Source: RPQJ01 sp963846885
Lineage (GTDB): Bacteria > Pseudomonadota > Gammaproteobacteria > Steroidobacterales > Steroidobacteraceae
Assembly: GCA_963846885.1 (NCBI GenBank)
Contig: CAWJXS010000013.1
Coordinates: 57,954-121,953 of the forward strand
Reading direction: 5' to 3'
DNA length: 64,000 bases
Shown: piece by piece, positions 24,921-34,233 of the stretch
Layout: each line of letters begins with the position of its first letter
Numbering within the stretch: the stretch's first letter is position 1
The notes under the pieces: model-generated
The model's database searches: none
The model's input: the letters and a program-made list of their open reading frames with translations, nothing else
What the model was told of the DNA's origin: nothing
Made by a program: the position numbers and the translations under genes

Positions 24921-25569
24921 AACGCGTGTAGATCTCGGGCAGCCGGTCGAGCACGACTTCCTTGCCCAGCATGTCGCTCCGCACGATCGCCTCGCGCAGT
25001 ACCGATAGCGACAGCGCCTCGACCGCGTCGCGCGCGACCGGCGCGTAGCTCAGGTGCCAGGGCTCGATGCCCGCCCCGCCTCGATCCGAACCGTAAGGTC
25101 GGAAGAATCCGAACCGGCCCATGTTCCCATCGAGCCAGGAGTTGAGCCGGCCAAACACGCCGTCTGTGGCGTATTCGGCGGGCACGAGCTGCACCTGGTA
25201 ACCGGGCGGCAGGGCCGCCGCATCGATCACGTCGATATCGGAGCCCCAGTGGTGACGGCTGCCACCCGGGATCGCCGACCACGCGAGGATGGCGTCGACG
25301 CGCTGTGAATCGGTGAGACCGCCCGGATCGAGCGCCGTCCCGTCACGGTCGTACAGCGGCCGCTCGCCTCGCCACTTGCGGTTCCAGAGCACCAGCTGGC
25401 GGTCGAAATCACGGAAGCTGGAGGCGGCCTCCAGCTGCAGCCCCGCCTCGGCTGCGGCATCGCGCATGGCAAGGAACGCGGCCACCACCTCGTAATGCAG
25501 TGCACACCGCGGCACGTCGAGTTCGACGATGTGGGTGCGCGCGCAGCCGGTCAGTTCCAGCGCATTCAT
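24859..25569 (-). CDS. D-alanyl-D-alanine carboxypeptidase family protein (VanY/LAS type)
   Basis: About 236 residues from the ATG at 25569. LAS metallopeptidase motifs are SRHHWGSDIDVID (zinc His and Asp) and EPWHLSYAP (catalytic Glu and zinc His), with SSFRDFDRQ upstream. Such enzymes trim D-Ala from peptidoglycan stems. No signal peptide is seen from this start; a longer in-frame start at 25686 also gives no clear signal. Convergent overlap with the SDR gene. Confidence 0.8.
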   Translation of the reverse strand: MNALELTGCARTHIVELDVPRCALHYEVVAAFLAMRDAAAEAGLQLEAASSFRDFDRQLVLWNRKWRGERPLYDRDGTALDPGGLTDSQRVDAILAWSAIPGGSRHHWGSDIDVIDAAALPPGYQVQLVPAEYATDGVFGRLNSWLDGNMGRFGFFRPYGSDRGGAGIEPWHLSYAPVARDAVEALSLSVLREAIVRSDMLGKEVVLDRLPEIYTRFILAVDPPSLPGRRGTTALA

Positions 25570-25688
25570 GCGATCGGTGTTCTCCGGGTCGAGGTCAGCT
25601 ATGATGCCGCGCAGGCGGTCGCACCGCATAGAAAATAAATACTGCAAGCAAGCAGGGTGGGGAATCGGCGCTCGGAGTAGCTGCACCC

Positions 25689-27833
25689 ATGGTCGGACCG
25701 GGACTCAAGCTGCGTTACATCCTCGCCGTGCTGGTGGTGGGGGCGCTGCTGACTGCGGGAGTTGCGACGACCACCTATCTCGCCGAGCGGGAAGAGCATG
25801 CTCAACTGGTTGCGGCCGAGCGCCAGCTCGAGTACCTCGCGGGCATCACCCCGGAGATCGACGACGCCGCCCGGCAACTGCGGCTCGTCATGGTCGAGGG
25901 CTACGACCGCCGCGTCACCAACATCGTGATCGCGGGCTCACTGCTCACGCTGGTCGCAGCGATCGTGATCCTGTTGCTCATGACGCGCATCGACCGGGCG
26001 CTGATTTCGCTGATGGACAACGCGCGGTCCATTGGCCGCGGCCAGGTGGCAGAACCCGTCGCCGTCAGCGGCGTCGCCGAAGTCGCGGCGCTCGAGCATT
26101 CACTCGAGCAGATGCGACAGGCTCTCGCCGCCACCACCATCTCGCGCGACTACCTCGACGACGTGGTGAACGGCATCAGCGACGCGGTGCTCGTCACCTC
26201 TCCGGACGGCAGGATTCAGACCGCGAACGCAGCCGCTGGCACGCTCTTCGGGATGCCCGAGCGCGAGCTCGCGGACGTGGCTTTCAGCGACCTCGTTGCG
26301 CGCGAGCACATCGCTGCATTCAATCTCGAGCGCCTCAAGCGGGAGGCGGGCGAGACTGTGGTCCGCACGCAGCTGGGCCAGACCATCCCGGTGTCGGTCC
26401 ACGTCTCTCCGCTCAAGCGGCAGGACGGCGGCGACCACGGCCACATCCTCGTGCTGCGTGACATCACCGACCGCAAGCGCGCCGAACGCCGCATCCGCTA
26501 CCTGGCACGATTCGACACGCTCACCAAGATGCCGAACCGGCTGCAGTTCCAGCACCTGCTGCACCAGGCCATCACGCGCAGCACGCGCGCGGGTCGCGGC
26601 CTGGTGCTGCTGTACGTCGACATCGACAACTTCAAGGAAGTGAACGACACCTTCGGCCATGAGACCGGTGATCGTGTGCTCGAGACGCTGAGCGAGCGGC
26701 TGTCCCGCTCGCTGCCGCGCGATGCTGTCGCCGGCCGCCTGGCGGGCGACGAGTTCGCCGTCTTTGCCGAGGCGATCGAAGGGGAGCAGGCGCGGCACAC
26801 GCAGGGCCGCGACCTCGCCCGACTCGTGCTCGCAGAGATCGCGAAGCCCGTGCACTTGCCGGGCCAGGAGATCGACATCACCGCCAGCATCGGCGTCGCA
26901 ATAGTGCCTGAGCACGCGGACAACGTGATCGACCTGATCCGCAACGCGGATGCGGCGATGTATCACGCCAAGCGCCAGGGCCGGAACTGCCAAGTCTCCT
27001 ACGTGCCTGAGATGAATGCCGCGGCCGTCGAAAGACTGCTGCTCAAGAGCAAGTTGCGGCGTGCGCTCGAGCGCAACGAGTTCGTGCTGCACTACCAGCC
27101 CAAGGTCGACCTGGCCAGTGGCGAGGTCGTGGGCTCCGAGGCCCTGCTGCGCTGGCGGCTGCCGGGTCATGGCGAGATCGCGCCATCGCAGTTCATTCCA
27201 CTTGCCGAAGAGTCGCACCTGATCCTCGACATCGGCGCCTGGGTGCTCAACCAGGTGTGCATCGATTATTCGACGTGGCAAAAGAGTGTCAGCGACCCCG
27301 GTCGCGTCGCGATCAACCTGTCGCTCAAGGAATTGAGCCAGGCCAGTTTCATTCCACGCTGTCGCTCGGTGTTCGAGCAGTACAACGTGCCGGCATCGTG
27401 CGTCGAGCTCGAGATCACCGAGACGACCCTCATGCTCGATGCGGAGCGAACGCTGCCGCTGCTGGACGAGCTGCGCTCGATGGGCGTGCACCTGTCCATC
27501 GACGACTTCGGCACCGGGTACTCGAGCCTGAGCGCGCTGCAGCAGTTTCCGATCAGCACGCTCAAGATCGACCGCTCGTTCGTCACGAACGCCGCCATCG
27601 ATCCCGACGACGCCACGATCGTCCGCACCATCATCGAAATGGGACGCAGCCTGGGGCTGCAGGTGATCGCCGAAGGCATCGAGACCGAAGAGCAGCGTTA
27701 CTTCCTGCTCCACAGCGGCTGCCAGCTCGGCCAGGGCCGCCTCTTCGGCGACGCGATCAGCAGCAGCGCCTTCCTCGAGATGCTGCAACGGCAGGCCACC
27801 GGCGAGCATCCCGTCCTGCAGATGCCGGCCTGA
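25689..27833 (+). CDS. Membrane-bound PAS-GGDEF-EAL protein
   Basis: 714 residues. Two membrane helices (about 8-28 and 75-98) flank a short periplasmic loop, then HAMP-like sequence, a PAS domain (about 148-255), GGDEF (about 265-430) and EAL (about 445-700). The GGDEF signature is AGDEF at 352-356. The EAL domain keeps SEALLRW, ITETTLM, DDFGTGYSS, LKIDRSF and AEGIETEEQ, so cyclic-di-GMP phosphodiesterase activity is likely. Cyclase activity is less certain, though AGDEF variants can be active. Confidence 0.92.
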   Translation: MVGPGLKLRYILAVLVVGALLTAGVATTTYLAEREEHAQLVAAERQLEYLAGITPEIDDAARQLRLVMVEGYDRRVTNIVIAGSLLTLVAAIVILLLMTRIDRALISLMDNARSIGRGQVAEPVAVSGVAEVAALEHSLEQMRQALAATTISRDYLDDVVNGISDAVLVTSPDGRIQTANAAAGTLFGMPERELADVAFSDLVAREHIAAFNLERLKREAGETVVRTQLGQTIPVSVHVSPLKRQDGGDHGHILVLRDITDRKRAERRIRYLARFDTLTKMPNRLQFQHLLHQAITRSTRAGRGLVLLYVDIDNFKEVNDTFGHETGDRVLETLSERLSRSLPRDAVAGRLAGDEFAVFAEAIEGEQARHTQGRDLARLVLAEIAKPVHLPGQEIDITASIGVAIVPEHADNVIDLIRNADAAMYHAKRQGRNCQVSYVPEMNAAAVERLLLKSKLRRALERNEFVLHYQPKVDLASGEVVGSEALLRWRLPGHGEIAPSQFIPLAEESHLILDIGAWVLNQVCIDYSTWQKSVSDPGRVAINLSLKELSQASFIPRCRSVFEQYNVPASCVELEITETTLMLDAERTLPLLDELRSMGVHLSIDDFGTGYSSLSALQQFPISTLKIDRSFVTNAAIDPDDATIVRTIIEMGRSLGLQVIAEGIETEEQRYFLLHSGCQLGQGRLFGDAISSSAFLEMLQRQATGEHPVLQMPA

Positions 27834-27852
27834 TCCTCACGGGCGAGCCCAC

Positions 27853-28788
27853 GTGCCTGCTGAATCCAATCAGGCTGCCGCCGAGAACATCCCGGGTATG
27901 TATTCGATCAAGGCCGTTTCGCAGGCCACGGGCCTTACCGTCGAGACGCTCCGCGCCTGGGAACGCCGCTACCACATCGTTTCCCCGCAGCGCGACGACC
28001 TCGGCCGCCGGCTCTACTGCCCGGAGGACGTCCTGCGGTTGCGGCGGCTGCGGGAAGCCACGGAGCGCGGCCACCCCATCGGCCGACTCGTGCAGATGGA
28101 CGACTCCGGGCTCGTCGAATTGCTGCATCAGTCCGGAGCGGTCCCGGCCGCCGTATCGGCCCCGTCTGCGTTCGTCGCCCGCATCCTGGAGGCTGCAGAA
28201 AGTTACTCGACAGCCGCCTGCGAACAGGCGCTGACGCTTGCCATCTCGCTGCTCTCGCCCGCGCGCCTGATCGACGAGGTGCTGGAACCGTTGCTGCGCG
28301 AAGTGGGTGAGCGCTGGCACGCCGGACGCTTCACCATCGCGCAGGAACGCATGGTGTCGAGCAGCGTGCGCAAGCATGTCGGACTCATCGTCGAGACGTT
28401 CGATCGCAGTGCGCGGCGCCAGCCCATCGTGTTCGCCACGCTGCCGGGCGAGCGGCACGAGCTGGGGTTGCTCATGTCGGCGATGATCTGCGCGAGCCAC
28501 GGCTGCAAGATCCATTACCTGGGGCCCGACCTGCCCGCCGAGGAGATCGCGCGCTATGCGCGTGAGGTGGACGCGGCCCTGATCGCGATCAGCGTCGTTT
28601 TTCTCGAGAGCGTGCCGTCGCTTGGCACGCAACTGCACGTGCTGCGGGACCAGGTGGGGCCTGCGGTGCCGATCTGGATCGGCGGCCAGGGCGCGCTGGG
28701 ACTGGACGAGTCGGTGCTGCCCGCAAGCTGCCTGATCATCGCCGACCGCGCGGAACTCGAGCAGCGCCTGGACGTGTTGCCACGCTGA
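27853..28788 (+). CDS. MerR-type regulator with cobalamin-binding domain (CarH/LitR-like)
   Basis: 311 residues. A MerR HTH (about 16-85, YSIKAVSQATGLTVETLRAWERRY) precedes a B12-binding helical bundle and Rossmann domain (about 100-305). The cobalamin signature E200-x-H202-x-x-G205 gives the lower ligand His. In the bundle Trp155, His156 and Glu165 match the CarH cap, but the usual His after that Glu is Arg166. CarH-type proteins are light sensors using adenosylcobalamin. Start GTG 27853 or ATG 27898; the latter removes 15 residues. Confidence 0.85.
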   Translation: MPAESNQAAAENIPGMYSIKAVSQATGLTVETLRAWERRYHIVSPQRDDLGRRLYCPEDVLRLRRLREATERGHPIGRLVQMDDSGLVELLHQSGAVPAAVSAPSAFVARILEAAESYSTAACEQALTLAISLLSPARLIDEVLEPLLREVGERWHAGRFTIAQERMVSSSVRKHVGLIVETFDRSARRQPIVFATLPGERHELGLLMSAMICASHGCKIHYLGPDLPAEEIARYAREVDAALIAISVVFLESVPSLGTQLHVLRDQVGPAVPIWIGGQGALGLDESVLPASCLIIADRAELEQRLDVLPR

Positions 28789-28880
28789 ATCCCTTTCCCC
28801 GGCAAGTGGCGGTGGCGAGCGCGTCACCGCGACATCGCGCACACTAGCGGCTTCTTGCGATACGACAGGGTGAGTGAGCC

Positions 28881-29423
28881 GTGGCGCTGGGTGCGACGAT
28901 GTACGTGTTCGAGGTGCGCCTCAACGATGCCGATCGCGGCGTCTACGAGGCGCTGACGCTGCGGGTTGCCCGTCACCCCTCGGAAACCGCCGAATACCTC
29001 GTCACCCGCCTGCTCGCGTATTGCCTCGAGTACACCGAGGGCATCGAGTTCTCGAAAGGCCTGTCCGATGTCGAGGAGCCTGCAATCACCGTGCGCGACC
29101 TGACCGGCGCGCTGCAGTGCTGGATCGAAGTGGGCGCGCCGGATGCGCTGCGACTGCACAAGGCGGCCAAAGCGGCTCCCAACGTGGCTTTGTACGTGCA
29201 TCGCGACGTGGACGCATTGCTGGCGCGCCTGGCCGGCGAGCGTATCCATCGGGCCGAGGCGCTGCGCATTTGCGCCGTCGATCGCGAACTGCTCGCTGCT
29301 TTCGTCGCGCGCCTGGACCGACGCATGAGCTTCGATCTGGCGGTGTCCGACCGAACGCTGTACCTGACCCTGGGTGACGACACGCTGACTGGCACGGTCG
29401 AGGAGCGGCGGCTGGTCGGTTGA
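28881..29423 (+). CDS. yaeQ: YaeQ family protein
   Basis: 180 residues, typical length. The start MALGATMYVFEV aligns with the known YaeQ start MALKATIY, supporting GTG at 28881 over ATG at 28899. Conserved parts are ARHPSETAEYLVTRLLAYCLEY, GLSDVEEPAI and WIEVGAPD. YaeQ has a PD-(D/E)xK-like fold with unknown function. Confidence 0.88.
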   Translation: MALGATMYVFEVRLNDADRGVYEALTLRVARHPSETAEYLVTRLLAYCLEYTEGIEFSKGLSDVEEPAITVRDLTGALQCWIEVGAPDALRLHKAAKAAPNVALYVHRDVDALLARLAGERIHRAEALRICAVDRELLAAFVARLDRRMSFDLAVSDRTLYLTLGDDTLTGTVEERRLVG

Positions 29424-29689
29424 CGGCGGCGCGCCCGGCGGCGGAAACCCTGCCCGCCCGACCCCCGGGTTGACCCTGCCGTTCCCGCCAGCCGCGGCGT
29501 GGATTGTAGGATTCCCGCCCTTTCGGCGGGCTCGCCCTGCGTGAGCTGCGGGCGAATCGGCTAGAATAGGGGCCTTTCCGCCTATCTGGACGCACGGAAC
29601 GCATCCGGATCCGACTCGGCGCGGCCTGCCCGACTCTGGATTACAATGCGCCACCCCGATTTCCTATTTCCATGACCGTGAGGAACGAT

Positions 29690-30457
29690 GTGAGTCAAAC
29701 GCAGCAAGACCTTCAATTGAAAGTTTGGAAAGAGCTGGCCATCAGCAAGCAGATGCTGATGCGAGCGGCCACGGACGCGCTCAAGCTCAACCCGGAGTGC
29801 ACGCAGGAAGAGCTGAAAGAAGCACTGGAAGGTGCGCTCAAGAAGGCCGCCAAGGCGGATACCGACCTCTTCAATGCGAAGGAAGAGGCGAAGGTCGCCA
29901 TCACTGCGCTCGAAAAGAAGGTCGCCGCGAGCGAGGAGCGCCTGGCAGCGGCACTGAAGGCTGCTGCCGACGCGCAAGCCGCGCAAGAAGACGCCGTTCA
30001 GCAGGTCGTCAACCAGCGCGCCGCCGCCGCGAGGGAGCTGCAGAAGGTCAACGACCGCCTGACCGAGCGCGAAAAAGCGCTCAAGGCGATCAACACGGCG
30101 TTGGCCGACACGCCGGAAAATGTCCTGCGGAAAATGAACACCCTCAAGAAGCAGAAGCAGGAAGAAGCGGATTCGCGTCGCCAGGTCGAGGCAGCGCTGA
30201 ATGCGCTGCGCACCGAGAAACGCCAGCAAGATGAGAAGACAGCGGACGTGCTGCGTAATGGCGCCACCCTGGTGAGCCGCTATCGCGACCTGCGCGAGCT
30301 GTCGGTGAAGCTGCGTGAGCAGTTGCAGCCGTTGGTCGAGGACGCCAAGAGCCTGCCGGAAATTCCGGAGCTGGACACCGAGCTGCTGGAAGCCATCGAG
30401 CAGCCGGCCGACCGGAAGTCCAAACAGCCTGCCCGCTCGGGCCGCGCCCAGCCCTAG
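29690..30457 (+). CDS. Predicted coiled-coil protein of unknown function
   Basis: About 255 residues, almost all helical, with heptad-like Ala/Glu/Lys coiled coil from about residue 45 to 220 and no membrane segment or signal peptide. I do not recognise the family. ATG at 29672 is in frame, but GTG at 29690 has GAGGA 5 nt upstream and is preferred. A TACAAT box at 29642-29647 suggests its own promoter. It converges on the MCE-operon lipoprotein. Confidence 0.7.
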   Translation: MSQTQQDLQLKVWKELAISKQMLMRAATDALKLNPECTQEELKEALEGALKKAAKADTDLFNAKEEAKVAITALEKKVAASEERLAAALKAAADAQAAQEDAVQQVVNQRAAAARELQKVNDRLTEREKALKAINTALADTPENVLRKMNTLKKQKQEEADSRRQVEAALNALRTEKRQQDEKTADVLRNGATLVSRYRDLRELSVKLREQLQPLVEDAKSLPEIPELDTELLEAIEQPADRKSKQPARSGRAQP

Positions 30458-30586
30458 TCCTGAACGCGGCGCAGCGACCGCCCGGTACGCGATAAGGCGT
30501 GTCGGGAGCCTCCGCAGGTTCGCTTTCGCTATTGGTGGCGGGCGGACTGCCTGGGCCCGCAGCCACCACCGCCACGACGCGCGAAA

Positions 30587-31285
30587 CTACGGCTTCGGCA
30601 GGGATACCGCAGCGGCCTGGACTTTCGCGCCGACTTCGCCCATGACCTGCGCATTGGCGCGCTCGAAAGCGGCGATGACGGCAGCCAGTCTGTTCTCGGT
30701 TGCGGGCACAGCGGCCTCCGCGACGAAGCTGGTCACGCGTACGCTGCGCCGGGTATCGATGAGGCTGGCCTGCACCTGCACATGCACGACGGGCGCCGCG
30801 CTGGATGAGGCGGCGTTGGCGCTGGCCGTCACGGACTCGAAGCGGCGCAATTCCACGTCGAGCAGCAGCTCGGCCGGCACGCGCGCAGGCGCTGCGAACA
30901 CCCCGCCGCCGAACTGGCCGGTGGCCGCGAGGGCGCTGACGAGCTGTTGCTGCACCATCTGCGGTGCGGGCTCGGCCCAGAGCGCGGCACTGTAATAGTC
31001 GAAGCGATTGCCGGCCGCGCTGATGGCGATGCGATCGGTATCCAGCGCCGCGGTTGCGCGAGGCCGCTGCACGACCACTGCCAGCGGCAGCGCGGTGACA
31101 TCCGCCATTGCAGCCGGCGGTGCGGTCGCGAGCCGGAAAGTGTCGGGGACCGGTGCGTCGGATTGCAGCAGGTTGCCTGTGCATCCGGCAGCCATGGCAA
31201 CGGCCAGCATCGCGGCTGCGGCGCGCGCGATCCGCGGCAGCTTCCTCGACCTCGCCCTATCCTGGATGACCAGCGCCGTTTTCAT
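30587..31285 (-). CDS. ABC-type transport auxiliary lipoprotein (PqiC-like)
   Basis: About 232 residues. A signal peptide ends in the lipobox MAAGC, after which comes the ABC_trans_aux domain (about 50-225, with VVVQRPRATAALDTDRIAI). Such lipoproteins sit under the outer membrane and work with MCE proteins in lipid transport. It is the last gene of the four-gene minus-strand operon and its start overlaps the MCE gene stop. The long frame that continues upstream overlaps the MCE gene and is not real. Confidence 0.85.
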   Translation of the reverse strand: MKTALVIQDRARSRKLPRIARAAAAMLAVAMAAGCTGNLLQSDAPVPDTFRLATAPPAAMADVTALPLAVVVQRPRATAALDTDRIAISAAGNRFDYYSAALWAEPAPQMVQQQLVSALAATGQFGGGVFAAPARVPAELLLDVELRRFESVTASANAASSSAAPVVHVQVQASLIDTRRSVRVTSFVAEAAVPATENRLAAVIAAFERANAQVMGEVGAKVQAAAVSLPKP

Positions 31286-32217
31286 CGCGGAATCTCCACG
31301 CCAGTCGCCTTCGGTTCGAACAGGACGCTGGAGGGCCGTTCGCGCAGCACGCGCGCGAGCTCGCGCACTTCGTTGCTCGCGACACGCGCATCGACGACCA
31401 GTTGCTGCAGCTCGGCCACGCTGGCCCCGGCTGCGCGTCCAAGCCCGCCTTCGTTGGCGTTCAGCGCACGCTCGAGTCCCTCGGCCGCTTTCGCGAGCTT
31501 GTCCGAGGCGACGCGTGCGCTGGCAAGCGTGGCCTCGAGGTCGGGCTGTGTCCTGGTGAGCGTCTGGTTGAGCGTGGTGGTCAGCGCGAGCGTCGATGCC
31601 GAAATGCTGCGCAATTCGGCGGCGAGCGCGCGCGCCTCGGACATGGTGGCCGGGAGGTCGCCCGACGCCTGTTCGATGTTGGCCATCGTCTGCGACAGCG
31701 AGCGGACGTTTTCGTCGGAGAGCACGCGCTCGATGCGCGCAAGCACCGACGTCGCCTGGCCGAGAATCTCGGGCAGCCGCTCGGCGGAAGCTTCGATCGT
31801 GCCTTTGCGTGCCGGAATCACCGGGTGCGCGACGCCCTGCTGCAACGCTCGCGAGGCGGGCACATCGGGGTCTTCCTGCAGGTCTATGTAGAGCAGCCCC
31901 GTGAGGCCGAGCAGGCCGAGCTTGGCCAGCGTCGCGCCCGTGATCGGGGCGGTCGAATCGATGTCTGCGACGACCTTGACGCGGCCCGCGTCGAGCTTGT
32001 CGACGCCGAGCGCCGTGACGCGACCCACGTCCACGCCCAGGTAGCGCACCGGGCTGCCCTTGGAAAGCCCGCTGACCGTGCCCTGGAAATAAATCTCGTA
32101 CGTCTGGTAATCGCGCTGGTCGCCGCGGCCCGAGTACCACCAGATGAAGGCGAAGGCCGCCGCCACGCAGACGAGTGCGAACACGGCGAGCGTTGCGTAG
32201 CGGGCGTCACGCTCCAT
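31282..32217 (-). CDS. MCE-domain (MlaD-like) periplasmic lipid-transfer protein
   Basis: 311 residues: one N-terminal membrane helix (about 9-28), the MlaD/MCE beta domain (about 38-115; GLSKGSPVRYLGVDVGRV), and a long helical C-terminal tail (about 150-290). MCE proteins form hexameric rings or tubes carrying lipids between membranes. Operon order is permease, ATPase, MCE, lipoprotein. No MlaC or separate MlaB gene is present. Confidence 0.9.
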   Translation of the reverse strand: MERDARYATLAVFALVCVAAAFAFIWWYSGRGDQRDYQTYEIYFQGTVSGLSKGSPVRYLGVDVGRVTALGVDKLDAGRVKVVADIDSTAPITGATLAKLGLLGLTGLLYIDLQEDPDVPASRALQQGVAHPVIPARKGTIEASAERLPEILGQATSVLARIERVLSDENVRSLSQTMANIEQASGDLPATMSEARALAAELRSISASTLALTTTLNQTLTRTQPDLEATLASARVASDKLAKAAEGLERALNANEGGLGRAAGASVAELQQLVVDARVASNEVRELARVLRERPSSVLFEPKATGVEIPR

Positions 32218-33001
32218 GGTCGGCCGCCCCGCCCTGGCCTGCGATCACGCGACCGCGCGCGCCGTGGAAATATTCACGGATCCAGGGATGTTCGTTCCGG
32301 ACGATGCCGGGCAGCGTATCCACGATGACTTTCTGGTCGACGAGCACCGCGACACGATCACATGTCCGTGCAAGGGTGTCCAGATCATGGGTGACCATGA
32401 CGACTGTCAGCCCGAGCGTGCGTCGCAGGTAGAGCACCAGGTCGTCGAAGGCCGTGGCGGCGATCGGATCGAGACCCGCCGTGGGCTCGTCCAGGAAGAG
32501 CAGGACCGGGTCCAGCGCCAGCGCGCGCGCCAGCGCGGCACGCTTGATCATGCCGCCCGACAGCTGCGCTGGAAATTTTGCACCCGCCTCGACCGGCAGG
32601 CCGACCATGCGCAGGCGCAGCTCGGCCAGGCTCTGCAGCGTGGCTTCCTGCAACCGCAGCGACTCGACCAGCGGCAGGATGACGTTCTCGGTGACCGTCA
32701 GCGACGTGAACAACGCGCCGTGCTGGAACGTCACGCCGTAGCGCTGCTTCACGGCGCGCAGGTCGCGCTCGGACATCTGCGTGATGTCGCGCCCTTCGAC
32801 CTCGACCGAGCCTGAGTCGGGCTTGCGCAACCCCAGCATCGTCTTGAGCAGCACCGACTTGCCGCTGCCCGAGCCGCCCACGATGCCGAACACCTCGCCG
32901 GCATGCACGTCGAACGACACGCCGTCGTGCACGGTCTGCGTGCCGAAGCGATTGACCACGTCGCGCACCGAGATGATCGCTGCAGGTGCGTCTGCTGCCA
33001 T
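32207..33001 (-). CDS. ABC transporter ATPase of the MCE lipid-transport system (MlaF-like)
   Basis: 264 residues. Walker A GGSGSGKSVLL (about 39-49), signature LSGGMIKRAALARAL, Walker B LLFLDEPTAGLDP and the switch His in MVTHD are all intact. It powers the MlaE-type permease. The start at 33001 overlaps the permease stop (ATGA), and its 3' end overlaps the MCE gene by 11 nt. The frame remains open upstream to 33244, but that part overlaps the permease and is not real. Confidence 0.92.
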   Translation of the reverse strand: MAADAPAAIISVRDVVNRFGTQTVHDGVSFDVHAGEVFGIVGGSGSGKSVLLKTMLGLRKPDSGSVEVEGRDITQMSERDLRAVKQRYGVTFQHGALFTSLTVTENVILPLVESLRLQEATLQSLAELRLRMVGLPVEAGAKFPAQLSGGMIKRAALARALALDPVLLFLDEPTAGLDPIAATAFDDLVLYLRRTLGLTVVMVTHDLDTLARTCDRVAVLVDQKVIVDTLPGIVRNEHPWIREYFHGARGRVIAGQGGAADHGA

Positions 33002-34116
33002 CAGAAATCGATCTCGAGGAAGAAGATGGCAAAGAGCGCGTCGGCGAAGATCACGAGGAAGATCGACTGCACCACGGCCACCGTCGTCAGGCGGCCCAGT
33101 TCGCGCGACGAATCGCGCACCTGCAGGCCGCGCAGCGTGCCGGTCAGGCCGATCAGCAGGCCGAACACGGGCGCCTTGACCAGGCCCGCCCAGAACGTGG
33201 TCGGCCCGATCGCCTCGTCCAGCCGCGTAAAGAACTGCGGCCACGGCAGGTCGATCAGGTAGCGCGTCAGCATGGCCCCGCCGAGCAGGCCCATGAAGTC
33301 GGCGACGATCGTGAGCAGTGGCAAGGCGATGACGAGGCCGAGGATGCGCGGCAGCACCAGCACCTCGTACGGGTTGATGCCCATCGACTCGAGCGCGTCG
33401 ACCTCGTCGTTGAGTTTCATCACGCCGAGTTCCGCCGCGTAGGCGCTGCCGGTGCGCCCCGCGACCATGATCGCCGTGAGCAGCACGCCCAGCTCGCGCA
33501 GCACGCCGATTGCGACGACGTCAACGGTGAAGATCTCGCCGCCGTACGGGCGCAGCTGCTGCGCACTGATATAGGCGGAAATCACGCTGATCAGGAAGGC
33601 GATGACGGCGACGACCGGCACGGCCTGGTACCCGGTCTCGTAGGCGTGGCGCACGATCGACGGGATACGCAGCCGCTTCCACGAACGCCACGCGGTACCC
33701 GCGGTGACCAGCAACTGCCCGCCGTACGTGAGGGCTTCGTACCAGGTGTGGACACGTTGCTCGATGCCCCGGCCCAGCCGTACCAGTGCCGGCGGCTGCG
33801 CGGGCGGTGACGCGACGTCGGCCGTGCGCGCGCTGGCGCCGTCGAGCAGCTCGTCGAGATAGGTGAAATGTGCAGGTGGCGCGCCGCTCAGGGCCGGGGC
33901 CGCACCCGCATCGGCCATGGCGCGCTTCAGGATCCAGGCCGGGCCGATGTCGAAGTTGCCGGCGCCGCTCAGGTCGAGGCTGCGCGCGCCTGCCGCAGAC
34001 CAGGTGCCCAGCGCAGATTCGAGGGCCTCGATGTCCGTGGCGCGACAGTCGCCCGTGAGCGTCAGGTGCGCCTGGGCGGTGTCGACGCGGGCATCGAATT
34101 CAGCGGGGCGCGGCAT
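33001..34116 (-). CDS. MlaE-family permease with N-terminal STAS-like domain
   Basis: 371 residues. The first 95 look like a STAS domain (LTLTGDCRATDIEALESAL, SLDLSGAGNFDI), the role played by separate MlaB in Escherichia coli. The rest is the MlaE permease with about five membrane segments and the signature ELGVLLTAIMVAGRTGSAYAAELG (about 215-238). It exports or imports phospholipid at the inner membrane. First gene of the operon, divergent from the antiporter gene. Confidence 0.9.
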   Translation of the reverse strand: MPRPAEFDARVDTAQAHLTLTGDCRATDIEALESALGTWSAAGARSLDLSGAGNFDIGPAWILKRAMADAGAAPALSGAPPAHFTYLDELLDGASARTADVASPPAQPPALVRLGRGIEQRVHTWYEALTYGGQLLVTAGTAWRSWKRLRIPSIVRHAYETGYQAVPVVAVIAFLISVISAYISAQQLRPYGGEIFTVDVVAIGVLRELGVLLTAIMVAGRTGSAYAAELGVMKLNDEVDALESMGINPYEVLVLPRILGLVIALPLLTIVADFMGLLGGAMLTRYLIDLPWPQFFTRLDEAIGPTTFWAGLVKAPVFGLLIGLTGTLRGLQVRDSSRELGRLTTVAVVQSIFLVIFADALFAIFFLEIDF

Positions 34117-34233
34117 GAGGGTGGCCGAGGTGCCGGGCGGTTGCTGTCGCCCCGGCAGTCATCGATGCGGTCTCCACGAACGGGATTGTCTCGTTGGAAT
34201 GCTAGCATCGGCTCATCCGCCGCGTGAGATCCG

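Noticed and set aside
26739..26756. Loss of cyclase function from the AGDEF signature
   Set aside because: AGDEF variants can be active in known enzymes, so inactivity was not claimed as a finding.
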